Shown here: one piece after another, positions 24,770-36,730 of the stretch | Layout: each line of letters starts with the position of its first letter | Numbering within the stretch: the stretch's first letter is position 1 | DNA from: Morella rubra | Taxonomy: Eukaryota > Streptophyta > Magnoliopsida > Fagales > Myricaceae | Assembly (NCBI GenBank): GCA_003952965.2 | Contig: CM025851.1 | Coordinates: 4,880,055 to 4,944,054, forward strand | Length of the DNA stretch: 64,000 nt | Direction of reading: 5' to 3' | Position numbers and translations under genes: made by a program | Notes under the pieces: model-generated | Databases searched by the model: none | Seen by the model: only the letters and a program-made list of their open reading frames with translations | Told to the model about the DNA's origin: nothing

Positions 24770-24773
<4 letters not shown>
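24359..24773 (-). repeat. Four degenerate tandem repeats of about 110-130 bp, each with a splice-donor-like site
   Basis: On the minus strand each unit contains a pyrimidine-rich stretch, then a sequence like CTTCCCTGAAG, then GTA and an (A/G)CTTTC-like run. The GT dinucleotides lie at complement positions 24365-24366, 24495-24496, 24618-24619 and 24728-24729. The most upstream unit (CAG/GTAGAC) and the two middle ones (GAAG/GTAGGC, GAG/GTAGCC) fit the plant donor consensus. They lie upstream of the hAT-derived gene and are probably part of its leader. Confidence 0.65.

Positions 24774-24804
<31 letters not shown>
24774..24804. repeat. GA dinucleotide microsatellite
   Basis: About 15 uninterrupted GA units sit upstream of the four-fold repeat. 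CT/GA tracts are common in plant 5' leaders, which agrees with a transcription start for the hAT-derived gene nearby (about 24.9-25.2 kb). Confidence 0.85.
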
Positions 24805-24809
<5 letters not shown>

Positions 24810-27671
24810 CTTTTGTTTTAAAAACTGTGGAGTGAGGGGCGCTCAGATTATCATGATAAGTATCCCGACTATCAGGTCCTCCCAAGCACTTGCGCAGCCT
24901 CTCTCTAGATTGCTGTGTGCGTTCGTGTTTGGCATCACGTTTCCTAGTTTTTCTTTTACGCGACGAGATATATGTTGTCTTTTTTGGGCATGGGAAGTGT
25001 CCCCCCGACTTTCCTTTTACACGTGCTTCGCCTGAATCAGCCTCCCAAGACCCTCTCTTTACTGCACCACCCTCTATACCACGCTCAGCCGGCCGCGCGT
25101 GCATTTTGCTCTCTATGGTAATCTTGAATCCCTCTCGCGCTATCTCTCGCCGTTACTGTCTCTCCCTCCGACTTAATAGCAGCGAGAGACTCCTGTTATA
25201 GAAGGATTCCATCCTTTTTATTTATTTATTTGGCTTTGACCTTATAACTCGTAAAGAGAAATGGCGGTTTTACTTGAAGCGCATGCGATGGAGTACATAG
25301 TTATTTTCGATTTTCGATGCTAATAATGTGATATCATTGTTTGTCTCTCTGACCAACCCCCGATAAGGTTACTAAAATAATCAACGATATTAATTGTGTG
25401 ACAAGTTCTGCGACATTAGTCTATGATTCTTCTCGATTGGCCAAATCTTTTTCATTAATTTTTTTTTTTTACCAAAGTTATTGGTTCAACCATAAGAGTT
25501 GTTTGGGGATGGTAAGGAAGACATGATTCCGTTTGTTTAGGGATGCTGATTGAGACTCAAATTTGCTAATCAAAGGGTGATTGTTGAATACATCGACACT
25601 GATGCGCGTCGTATGCTTTTATAATGTATGTTCATCTTAGCTCATTTTGATTCTTTTAACTTTAACTGATTAACAATCTTTCAACACGTCTTAGCACAGG
25701 TGTCGAAAGACTCTGTGTTCTTTCCATGCATGTCAGTTGAAATAAAGAACATGACCATTGGAATCAAACTTTCAACTAATTGGCTTAAAATATAACGCTC
25801 GTTTTTTTTTAAACAAAACTTGTATCTTTAATGCCAGGTGCTTCTCAATGCATAGTGACCATGTCTTTTTTATGTAAAATTGATGTGTTACTACTATTAT
25901 ATTGTTTGTCTTCCATATTTGTATGACATTTAGTATCAAATTATCCATCTTAAAAGTACCGCTTCTTAATGCATGGACGCCACGTTTTAAACTTTTGTAA
26001 TGAATGGTGACCGCATGACCTTATTAAAACTTTTGCATCTTGATTCCTTTAACTTTAACTGATTAACAATCTTTCAACACGTCTTAGTGCAAGTGTCGAA
26101 AGACTCTGTGTCCTTCATGCATGTCAGGTTGAAACAAGGAACACGACCATTGGAAGCAAACTTTCAACTAATTGGCTTGAAATGTAATGCTCGCTTTTTT
26201 TAAAACAAATCTTGTATCTTCAATGTCAGGTGCTTCTCAATGCATAGTGACCAAATCTTTTTATGTAAAATTGATGAGTTATTACTATTATATTGTCTGT
26301 CTTCTATCTTTGTATGACAATCATGAATATCAATTTATCTATCTTATAAGTACCGCTTCTTAATTCATGGACACCATGTTTTAAACTTTTGAAATGAATG
26401 GTGACCACATGACCTTATTTGAAGTTAATGTAAAGCAATGCATTTTTGCTACCATATTGTTTGTCTTTTTGAATTGTATAACAATTAGCAGTATCAAATT
26501 ATCTATCTTAAAAGTATCACTTCTTAGGGCATGGACGTCATGTTTTAAACTTATGTAATGAATGGTGGTTATACATGGTTAGGAAGACGTGGCTTCGTTT
26601 GATTAAGGTTGAGTATCACCCTGATTGAGACTAAAATTTACTAATCAAAAGGCAACTGTTGAACACATCGACATTGATGCCCGTCGTAAGCTTTTACAAT
26701 GTATGTTCATCTTAGCTCATCTTGAGTCCTTTAATTTTAACTGATGTAACAATCTTTCAACACGTCTTAACACGGGTGTCGAAAGATTCTGTGTCCTTTT
26801 CATGCATGTCAAGTTGAAACAAAGAACACAACCATTAGAATCAAACTTTCAACTAATTGGCTTGAAATTTAACGCTTGCTTTTTTTTAAAACAAATCTTG
26901 CATCTTCAATGCCAAGTGCTTCTCAATGCATAGTGACCATGTCTTTTTATGTAAAACTGATGCTTTGCTATTATTGTATCGTCTGTCTTTCTTATTTATA
27001 TGACAATTATCAGTATCAAATTATCTATCTTAAAAGTACTGCTTCTTAACGCATGAATGTCATATTTTAAACTTTTGTAATGAATGGTGACCGCATGACC
27101 TTATTTGAAGTTAATGTAAAGCAATGCATTACTGCCACCATATTTTTTGTGTTTATGATTTGTATGACAATTGGCAGTATCAAATTATATATCTATCTTA
27201 AAAAGTATTGCTTCTTAGGGCATGGACTCCAAGTTTTAAACTTAAGTAATAAATGGTGGCTATATGACTTTATATGAAGTTAATGTAAAGCAAGGCATTA
27301 CTACTACTATGTTGTTTGTCTTTCTAAATTGTATGACAACCGGCAACTATTGTCAAAGGGTGATTGTTGAACGCATCAACACTAATGCGCGTCGTAAGCT
27401 TTTACAATGTATATTCATCTTAGCTCATCTTGATTCCTTTGACTTTAACAAATGTAACAATCTTTCAACACGTCTTAGCGCAGGTGTTGAAAGATTGTGT
27501 CCTTCTCATGCATGTCAGGTTGAAACCATGATAATAAAACTTTTAACTAATTGGCTTGAAAATTAACGCTCGCTTTTAAACAGACGTTGCATCTTCAATG
27601 CTATCTGCTTCTCAATGCATGATGACCATGTCTTTTTTTATGTAAAACCGAGGCGTTACTACTATTATATT

Positions 27672-28397
27672 CAGAGGCGTCTCTGAGCATAGGCAACCTA
27701 GGCGGTTGCCTAAGGCCCCCAAAATAGGAAGGCCTCTTAACTTTCTATTTTACTTAATATTTACTACGTTATAGGCCTCCAATTTAAATATTTTAACTTA
27801 ACGAACAAAAATAAGTCTCAAAATATCCTTAAACTTTTTGAAATCCTCATTTAATGCAAAGAAAAACATAATTCAAAATTTCTAAGGAGATGACTTCCAA
27901 CTTTAAAATTCAAAAAAGACTATGGGATTTCCAATTTTAAAATTGAAAAAAAAAAAAGAGGACTTCCACTTTTAGCAATTTCTTAATTATTACTTTATCC
28001 CTACTTTCACTATTTTCCTCACCAACGTTTCCTTATCTTTCTACTATGAACGCTTACCCTTCCTTCTTTATAACTCACTTCTCAATTGATATCCTACTTT
28101 CACTCTTATGTTAACCATTTTTTCCTTATTTTCAAAACTAAAACTAATAAAATCATATCTAAGATATACTATGACGCAAGAAAGATTAAATGGATTAGCT
28201 ATATTATCAATTGAAAATGATCTGTTGACAAATCTTGAATACAAAAATTTGATAAGTAATTTCACATCTCAAAAAGCAACAAGAATAATTTTTAACTAAA
28301 CTTTATTGATATTTTATATATTAAATTATAATTTATTATAAAAGGCCTCTTTTTATGGTTTTGGCCTAAGGCTTCACTTTTCTTAGAGACGGCCCTG
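27672..28397. mobile_element. Non-autonomous hAT-type element (726 bp) inserted in the satellite-like array
   Basis: The left end CAGAGGCGTCTCT and the inverted right end CAGGGCCGTCTCT form an imperfect terminal inverted repeat, with further similarity inside (CCTAAGGC against GCCTTAGG). A perfect 8-bp duplication ATTATATT flanks the element at 27664-27671 and 28398-28405. In a neighbouring repeat unit near 25895 the same flanks are joined directly (ACTATTATATTGTTTGTC), which is an empty site. The interior is AT-rich and encodes nothing recognisable. Ends and duplication are seen; hAT membership follows from the 8-bp duplication and CAG-type ends. Confidence 0.88.
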
Positions 28398-29607
28398 ATT
28401 ATATTGTTTGTCTTCCTAATTTGTATGACAATGGAGAGTATCAAATTATCTATCTTGAAAGTATCGCTTCTTAAGGCATGTACGTCACATTCTAAACTTA
28501 TGGAATGAATGGTAGCCACATGACCTTATTTGAAATTAATGTAAAACTGATGCGTTAATACTACTATTTTGTTCGTATTTTATGAATTGTAATACAAATT
28601 GACAATATTAAATTATCTATCTTGAAAGTATTGCTTATTAATGCATGGATACCACGTTTTAAACTTTTAGCCTAGCCTAAAAGATAACACTTTCTTAGAT
28701 TAGGATTGTCTGTAATTTCTTGCTTGAATTGTAATTTGAAAAGGAATAAATACAGTATAGGCTTACACTATTTAATGTTTTCGATATTAAATTTTAAGCA
28801 ATATGGACCCTACAACATTGAATAATTGTTATATCTCTCTCAAAATTATACCATGTAATTCAGACATGGAATTGTAGATCTCACTGTCTACTTCTTCTTC
28901 GACAAACTCCCCTTTGTAATATTGATATTCCGTAACAAATGGTGGCTAACTGAACTTATTTGAAATTAATATTGTAAAGCTGATGCGTTACTACTACCAT
29001 ATTGATCGTCATTTGAATTGTATGAAAATTGGTAGCATCAAATTATCTATTTTAAAAGTATCATTTTGTTAATGCATGGATGACAATTTTAAACTTTTGG
29101 CTCAATCCCTCTTTTTTGGATTAGAATTATCTACAATTTTTTACTCGAAATACAATTCGAAAAGAGATAAACACAGAAGGAAGGGTCTCATATTTCGGCT
29201 AATGTGGATTCTATAACATTTAATAATTGTTGTGTTTATCTCTCTTTAAATTGCACCTAAAAAAATTGTAGATCCTGCTTTCTTATTCTTCTTCTGCTTT
29301 TTCAACAAACTCCTCTTTGATTCTAATATTTTGTAATGATTAATGGTTATCACATGACCTTATTTGAAATTAAAGCATTATAACTGCAAATTGACTATCT
29401 CCTTAATTACTTTACAATTGGTTGTATGATTCCCTCTTTAGAAATGTTACTACTTTTTAATGCACGGAGGCCACGGATTTAACAAATTATTGTCTTTCTA
29501 ATGATAATAACTTCTCAGTGCATGCTATATATCCACGTTTCGTTATTTGAAATTAGTACATTACATTTTAATGTAAAGTTGTCTGTCTCCCTAATTTCTT
29601 TGTAATA

Positions 29608-29679
29608 ATTGGTAGAAATGAAATTCATTCTTATAAAAATTGTTACCTCTTATTAAGAATGAATTTCATTTCTACCAAT
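29608..29679. repeat. Perfect 26-bp inverted repeat (fold-back)
   Basis: The arms at 29608-29633 and 29654-29679 are perfect complements around a 20-nt loop. The left arm starts ATTGGTAGAAATGAAATT. It lies near the right edge of the array. No target duplication was recognised. Confidence 0.85.
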
Positions 29680-29760
29680 AACTCTTAATGCATGGTGGCC
29701 ACGCCTTCACGAAACTAACCTTCTGCTATTGACAGCTTTCGCAATGCATGGTAGTCACGT

Positions 29761-31272
29761 CTCTTTATTGAAATTAATATTGCGTGATTTATTCATATTA
29801 CAATATATAATTTAATGTTATTGTATAAAAGTTTTAGAGTGAGAATATTGCATGCATGTTGTCTAAGCTCTTCAGAAAACCCACCTAATTCCTTATAGCA
29901 ATTGGTTGCCACTTCTCTTTTTTTGAAATAATACATTACTTTGTTACAATTATGCAAGTAAACTACGTCTCATTACGTAAAAGCTGCATTTGTGAATTCC
30001 ATGCTGTTACCTGCTTTCCAAATACAGCAAGGTCACGTCTTTATACAAGCCTGCCCCTTTATTGCCGACCGCTTGACGGTGGCATGCGTTGATGGCACAT
30101 CTCCTCGTTGAAACTTGATGTGATAACTTCTGTGTGTCTATTGAATTACTTCGCAATTGGTGGCATGAAATTCTTCTCGTAAAAGCTGCCACTTTTTTTT
30201 CTAGGTTAAAAAAAGGAAAAAAATGCCACTCATTAATGTCTGGAGGCAACCTTTTCGAATTTTTCAGACCAAGAGACAAATACAACAGTTCTGCCATGAA
30301 AGACACCCTTTCTTTCCTTCCATATACTAACGAAACCCTCACTTTGCCGGTCCTGGCGCACCGACCCATAGCGGCCATGTTTCGTAAGACAGGTCATCTT
30401 CTCTTGGGTCAGTGTCTAGAGATATTCCCCATCCCGACTTCGAAACTTCAATTTGACGAGCTTCACGTACGGAAATAGGTAGGAAAATATATATATATAT
30501 ATTTCGACTCCGCCGGATCGGTTGGGGTGCGTGCGGCGTGCCTGATCCTATTGGGTCAGAACTCAGAACCACACCCTAGGTTTTTCATTTTTGCCGTGGT
30601 CGGCCCTAGCTATGGAGCTCAGCCTAATTTATTTGGGCCTTAAACTCAAACCCAACCTGCCAGCATCAAAGCAGACCACATGACACATAAAACCCACCAG
30701 ACCCTTATCCAAGATTATCAGGAAAAAAACTTCGTTGATGTCCACCCAGGCAGACAGAACTCGGACTTGAAACCTGTTCTTTGCAGTGTACTGGGCCTGG
30801 GCTGAGGAGTATCCCCTAATCGGAAACCCACATGATATTGCTGTCGGATGGCTGATTTCTAGTTCACATGGTCGCCAATGAAATTGAACAATCGGTAGGG
30901 ATTAAATAAATCAGCAGCAGTTGGCAAGATTACAAAGGCAACTAACTGTACAAGTCTTGATAATTAGTACCATACTAGACTATCCACTACAGGAACTCAA
31001 AAGTGAACTGAAGTGAAGCTTAAAATTTTACAATTTGAACAAAAACTGAATACGAAAAAAGCAGGAACTAGAATAGAACAGACTAATTCAATGTCCAACC
31101 AAATGGACTGAATTTCTCAGCCTTTAAAGAAGCTTAAAAATGTCCTGAAATAAAAATATACCAAATCTTGATTCGGGTACCAGTTTACATGAGATTCACA
31201 GATTTACAAAAGCTGGGGTCATTGCGGGAATGACGCAAATGCTGGAGATAACAAGCTGTGGAACTGAAGCAG
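29761..31272. other. Intergenic, no recognisable gene
   Basis: I see no convincing coding sequence. The overlapping frames at 30007-30572 match no family I know. The last few hundred bases, from about 31.0 kb, are probably the 3' untranslated region of the MYB-CC gene. Confidence 0.5.
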
Positions 31273-34200
31273 TCATTGCACATCTCCAACTTCGGTCTTA
31301 TCTGCATCTGATTCTTGTTTCTCTTCGAGACGGAGCCTTTTTGAGCATATTTGTGGCTTCAAATCACTACTGTCACTAGCTTTATTCTTGGCTGCTAGAG
31401 GTGAAGATGAATCAGTTTTAGATTCAGCTGGGTGTGGGGGTGACGAACCAGCTGAAGGAGATGGCGGCCGCAAATCAGGACCTTGGCATGGAATTGTCAG
31501 TGAAGACAAGGTTTGAGGAGAAATTAAGGAAATGCCAGCTTTCTGTTGTTCCTCCAAGATCTTTTCCAAGTACCTCGCATGTTCCTCTATACGCAACTGA
31601 AGCTCCCTTTGGACCTGTGCATGGAGACAGAAAAAGTCCGATTAAAAATCATACCACAGACTATAGAGCTAAAAGCAACCATGGAGCAGGACACATCCAG
31701 AACTTAATTTTGTGATAGACAATAAAAGGTTCTATTCACATTACGTAAGTGAAAATGGAGCAATGCGTGCGGCAGTTCAAAACTAAGAATGCTGGATTCC
31801 TACCAGAAGCATATATTACCTCAAGCTGTTCATGCAACTGTTTCTGAACTTCCATTTGCATGCGAAGAGCCTCAGTTATTTGATTGCTCCTACCATAGAG
31901 TCACAACCCAGAACCGAAGATTTCACATATCGCTGACAGAATAAGGGAGAAAATACATATACACCAACAACTACACCCACCCACACAACCCAGTACAGCT
32001 ATTGGAAACTAAACTGAAGACAATTTTTACCCTTTTCTACGTCCATCACTTTCAGTGCTTGTTGAAGCTGCTTTCTTTTCCTCAGAGCTGGAGGCCTTCT
32101 TTTCTGAAGGAAAAAAAGGAAAGCACAGTAAACTATCTGCAAGCGACAGTTAACTGCCATATTCTAGTGTAGATCAAAGCTTTTCCTAGTCCACATCGAA
32201 ACCATTCCAATTGTATAAAGTATTGTAGCGGCATTGATACCAGATTGAAGATTTCGATGCACAATCCTACTTATTGGCAATACACCACAGAGTGAGAAAA
32301 CAGCACCAAAAACACTTTGACACTATATACCCTCAAACTACCAAAAACGTGCAATGTGCACTATCAATTGTTAAGAGTTGGCCATGTGGCATGTGGCATT
32401 TGTTTTAAGTTAATTTTAATGGTTAAATCCTAACTAGAGATATATGTTGCAAGCTTTTGATAATTTGAAGGTTCAAGATGTCAGAACTAGTAACTTAAGT
32501 ACGTTATAGTATCCTTAAAGTGGACTTACTTTCGACCAAAATTGCTCAATTAAACCTAAAAACAGTTTACATAGGCATTTTCTAAATTTGATTAGAACCA
32601 GTGGATCCAAATTATGCTCCCCCCTCCCCCCTTTTAATTAAATTTGAATTTGAATGCCCGATAGTATTATATGCCTAAAAAAATAGAGCACCTATTCTTT
32701 TTACATAAACATATTCATCTCTTTCAATTTGCTATCTCTTATACGAAAACTTTTTAAGTACAAATTATCTTAAATTTGATTATGTTTTGAAACCCTATCA
32801 GGAAAATAGGCGGTGCCTTATCATAGCATCCAACAATTATGATTCCAAAGCAAATGGGACACCTAGTAATTTATGTTGTAAACCAGCATTTGTCTAGCTG
32901 GGGAGAAAACAATAAACATGAAACAAAGAACACAAAGATCTAAACACGAAAAAAAAATCATAGTCTGTATAATTCTGAAGAGTTTTGCACATAAAATGGG
33001 ACTAAAACTGCTAAATTTTAGTTTATTTCGTATGGGAAAGTTACTCAGAAACCTGGGGGTGTTAAACTGATGACATCCTCCTCCTCCTGTTTGCATTTGA
33101 GGAAGAGGTGCCATTTGATCTAAAACCCATTCGCAACGCACGCTAACAAAAGCAAAATAGATTAAATGTTCATATTCTTATTCCTGTTAGTTTTGAAAGC
33201 TGATGATGATGATAATGCACATAAGCATCATTTTATTTGCATTTTATGTTCCTTACCTTCTTTTTTCTCTGGCATATACTTCGCAAGTCGGTATTTCTGG
33301 AAAGACATAACCACATAGTCTCAATATGAATAGTGTACTTAATCCAGAAGATATATGTACATCTAAATTAGTCAATAGGTACCTGTAAGTGGCTTTTCAC
33401 ATGATATATGGTCAGACCTTCAACGTTCATAAGCTTTAGTACACCCTTCGGAGTAGCCTCTACATTTCAAATCAAACACAGTAGACTGTAAAATGGTACT
33501 GCAAATTATAAAATAACATGATTGATGGTAAAAATTTGAACTTTCATATTCGTTTTTAAGACTGAAAATTATTTGACAGCCTCATTTGTATAGATAGATT
33601 AGAACATTATTTGCTTACTTTCAGCCCCATCAAGCTTGCTGACAGCCTCCACAAAACACTCATGGAGCTCAGGCGTCCATCTCATTCTTGGCTTGTGCAC
33701 CGTGGTTGACCCGGGAGATGGCTGACTTGAAGCATCATCAAGAGTTGGCACCACTGAGTGACAACTCTGATTGCATGCCAATCCTACGACCGGTTTTGCT
33801 TGCGGTGTTTCATAAATTTCCTAGATGACAATACAGAAAGTAAGGACTAGTGAATAGAAGATATGCAGCAGACCGAACTGAACAAGCACGTGGAGCACAG
33901 ATGCAAGAGTAAATTGGTGCTTCCTTACTTTTCTATTTGACAAGAATAGAAAATCCACATCTATTTTACTCTGTTCTTCTGGATTATACAAGAAGTTTGG
34001 TGCAGTGCCAGAAGTTAAAGTGTTCAAACAATTGAGTTATATTAGTCATCGTTACCATGTAGTGTTACTTAGTCTTTAAAAGGTTCTGTATGGTATAGAT
34101 GGTAAAGTCAAATTCCAGCAAAATGGATCCCTTATCATAAATACTTGATTGAATCTAAGGGGCGGTTGCAGTGTACTTACATCAATCCTGGGATTTTCTC

Positions 34201-34831
34201 CATGGTCAGTGATAGCAATGTCAAGTTCATCAGACAAAAACTGTAGCTCCAGTTGCTCTGTAAGTTCTAGACCATCACTTGCACAATTTATACCATGAAG
34301 GCTACCATCCGACAAATTAAGAAAGTCTTTCATTAGAGCCTCAGAATGTTCCTCATTGTATTGATTATCAATATCCCCACTGAAAAGGAATGGAGCTTTT
34401 GAATCGACAGGAGAAATGGACTGGTTGTAGGAGGGAGGATGAGGAAGAAATGGCAGATTTCCAAGCTGCCGATGGGCTTCGGAGCTCGATGAAGAAGACT
34501 GGTACAAACTGGTACAGAACAACGATGAACGTGAAAATGTGCTCTTGGAACTTTGGACATGAGAACCAGGAGACATAGGACTGTTTGGTCCAGATTCTAA
34601 ACAATACTTTTGAGGTTGGACAGTAGATGCTTGTGTATGAGTAGAACTAGGAGATTCTGCTCGAATGAAAGGTGATGGACGTGAAGATGAACATTCACTC
34701 GCCAATAAACTCTTGCCTTCTGATTCCACAGAAAAAAACTTACGAACCGGGGAGAAGGTACCATAACATGACTGTGTGACCCCTCTGGTAGCCTCACTCT
34801 GTTTGGCAGACATGATGCTATTGAGATTCAT
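31273..34831 (-). CDS. MYB-CC (GARP) transcription factor, PHR/PHL type, 7 coding exons
   Basis: The exons are 34831-34181, 33820-33619, 33459-33383, 33296-33257, 32103-32031, 31889-31820 and 31614-31273. All introns are GT-AG and the phases close to 484 residues. The single MYB-like (GARP) DNA-binding repeat spans about 262-316, with [36 protein letters not shown] and the signature SHLQKYR. The MYB-CC coiled coil ([20 protein letters not shown]) lies at about 365-385. The N-terminal 220 residues are Ser-rich and acidic, and the C-terminus is Ser/Pro-rich, as expected of a regulator. Relatives such as PHR1 bind P1BS-type sites (GNATATNC) and control phosphate-starvation genes. Which PHL member this is cannot be settled here, so no symbol is given. 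The first ATG of the frame is used. Confidence 0.92.
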
Positions 34832-36613
34832 GGTCTCTAGATCTCAGCCCAAAGTCGTCCACCAATGAGATCTGTTCGTGCAGTATGGCAGAACTCTATA
34901 GCCTACTTTTGATGATGGAAATTTCAAAAATCAATCTGAGATACAACAATTACAGTTTAAGGCTTCATTGAGATGAACACATATGAGATATAGGGACAAG
35001 AAGCATAAAAAACGCAGTGGAGCTCTGCATTTGAATCAAGTCAAGATCACCTAAAAGAGCCACACACTTACACAGTCTACATCTCCATGCAAAGATACCT
35101 TTTCTATTTCCCTCAAAGCAGAAACAAGAAGTCACAACTCAATAGCAAGAATCTGCTACAACAAGTCTTTGAATAGAATAGTCGCTATTTCCATAGTGTT
35201 TGCTTATTTAGACAACTAAAACCTAAATCAGTTACTGTTTCATTCCAAGAAGAGGGAGTGCTCAATCCATAAAGTAGCCATGGACTTCAAGGCCAAAGGA
35301 ACCTTGTCAAATCCACTTCATCAACTAATGGATGCAAAGAAACATGTCCAAGACCTGCAATAAAGAATTACCAGTTGAGTGATCAGCCATATGCTATCTG
35401 GCAACACCAAGAAGATATCACGCAATAATGCATTCTGTCTACTCTTTTCAGTAAGAGCACAATGATAGAAATGAGTAATAGCCAGCTACCAGTCCTAAAA
35501 GCTTAAATCCATCGGACAACAACCTAGATTAACCAACGTAATAAAAATCTCATGGGATATATAGGTTAAAAGAACAAGAATGGACCAAAATCAAAAGCAC
35601 TTGCTATAATTTCCTCATGCTACAAGTTCAAATGCTATTGGGCAGCTTTTTACAGCACAATAACAAGCAGTTCCTTATTATTAGCAAGCCACCACCTTCT
35701 CCTTGGTCACAAAGGAAAGACTGAAACTAGTACACATCCAATAACAGGATTGAATGAGGAATGACACATATGGATATGGTTTAAGCACGAACACACGGAT
35801 AAAATAAAACCATCGAGGTATTGTGGGGAGAAATTTTCTAACAGAATCCCGGTTTGCAACTTGTCTCATTACTGTAGGTTGTAGCATCGACATTCAGAAC
35901 AACCCAGGATATAATTCTTTTTGCGTGAAATATACACACAATCTGTGAGAAGCTTGGTACTTCAGACAGAGAACGCTCCTTGGTGGCACATTTGGCGTCA
36001 TGCCTTTTCTTTTCTTTTTTCCTTCAAAGGAAAGAAAGTTGCACAATTAAAGTTCTTCTGTCCGACAAGAAGTGTAAAGAACATTAAAGCAGCCATCTCT
36101 GAAGTAATAGAGACCTGCTCAGGCTGTCAGATGATTTCCGCTACATCCATTGAAGGAAAAGCATCTTAAAGATTAATTTGCCGAGGCATTTAATCGGTGA
36201 ACCTATAGTCTTTGGTCCAATTAAGGGAGAAGCAAAATCACAAGGGAGACTTTTCGCCATTTCAATCTTCTTGCTTTTTACGGAAGAATAAAAATACAAA
36301 GATTATCCGAATACAAAAAGTGCCTCAATCAGAAAAAATACCGAGAACCCCCAAAACACATTTGTAGAAATTGATTAAGAAAGAAAAGTAACCAGCCTAT
36401 CAGTCATACGCAGAAAAACCATGCCATCATCGCAAGAAAACCTTCAAAGGTAAAAAAATTCTTGAAATCAACCAAACCACTCACCAAGAAACACATATAA
36501 CAACACAAAAGGATAAAAATTTACACAAATGAAGAAGAAGAAGAAGAAGAAGAAATTTATAAATTTGAAGGAGGAAACACAGTCAAAGTGACAAAGAAAG
36601 AGCAACCCAGAGA
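34832..36613 (-). other. 5' leader and leader introns of the MYB-CC gene (inferred)
   Basis: This holds no recognisable protein. Its base composition is like the gene's introns, and it runs up to a TATA-like sequence near 36.6 kb. A GAA/TTC microsatellite lies at 36531-36555. The frames at 35681-35893 and 35921-36169 are not recognisable. Confidence 0.4.
36531..36555. repeat. GAA (TTC on the gene strand) microsatellite
   Basis: About eight GAA units, in the probable leader of the MYB-CC gene. Confidence 0.85.
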
Positions 36614-36624
36614 TTATATATAAA
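36614..36624 (-). promoter_or_regulatory. Candidate TATA box for the MYB-CC gene
   Basis: The minus strand reads TTATATATAAT here, about 1.8 kb upstream of the ATG. A pyrimidine-rich leader with a TTC microsatellite follows at a suitable distance. This is inferred from sequence alone. Confidence 0.35.
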
Positions 36625-36730
36625 AAATAAAGCGTCTGACCCGAAAACAATTATGCAGAGCGGTACCACAGAGATAGATCTCGTTCTTCAAAATTCTGTG
36701 GAGAGACATGTCGTGGTATAGATGATTGGT

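Larger units (their letters stand above)
25500..29760. repeat. Degenerate satellite-like tandem array
   Basis: A set of landmarks recurs in the same order. TCAACACGTC occurs at 25681, 26074, 26757 and 27465 (spacings 393, 683 and 708). CTCAATGCATAGTGACCA or close variants occur near 25843, 26236 and 26924, with a diverged copy near 27612. TAATGAATGGTG-type sequences occur near 26000, 26395, 26555 and 27078. AAATTATCTATCTT-type sequences occur throughout. Units differ in length because pieces are missing in some. A further related sub-repeat lies at about 28660-28990 and 29080-29350. No coding frame is conserved across units, so this is non-coding repeat DNA of unknown origin. Confidence 0.75.

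Noticed and set aside
24027-25104. Hydrophobic frames that look like membrane proteins
   Set aside because: They are pyrimidine-rich reading of the four-fold leader repeat and its polypyrimidine tracts, and they cross candidate splice donors.
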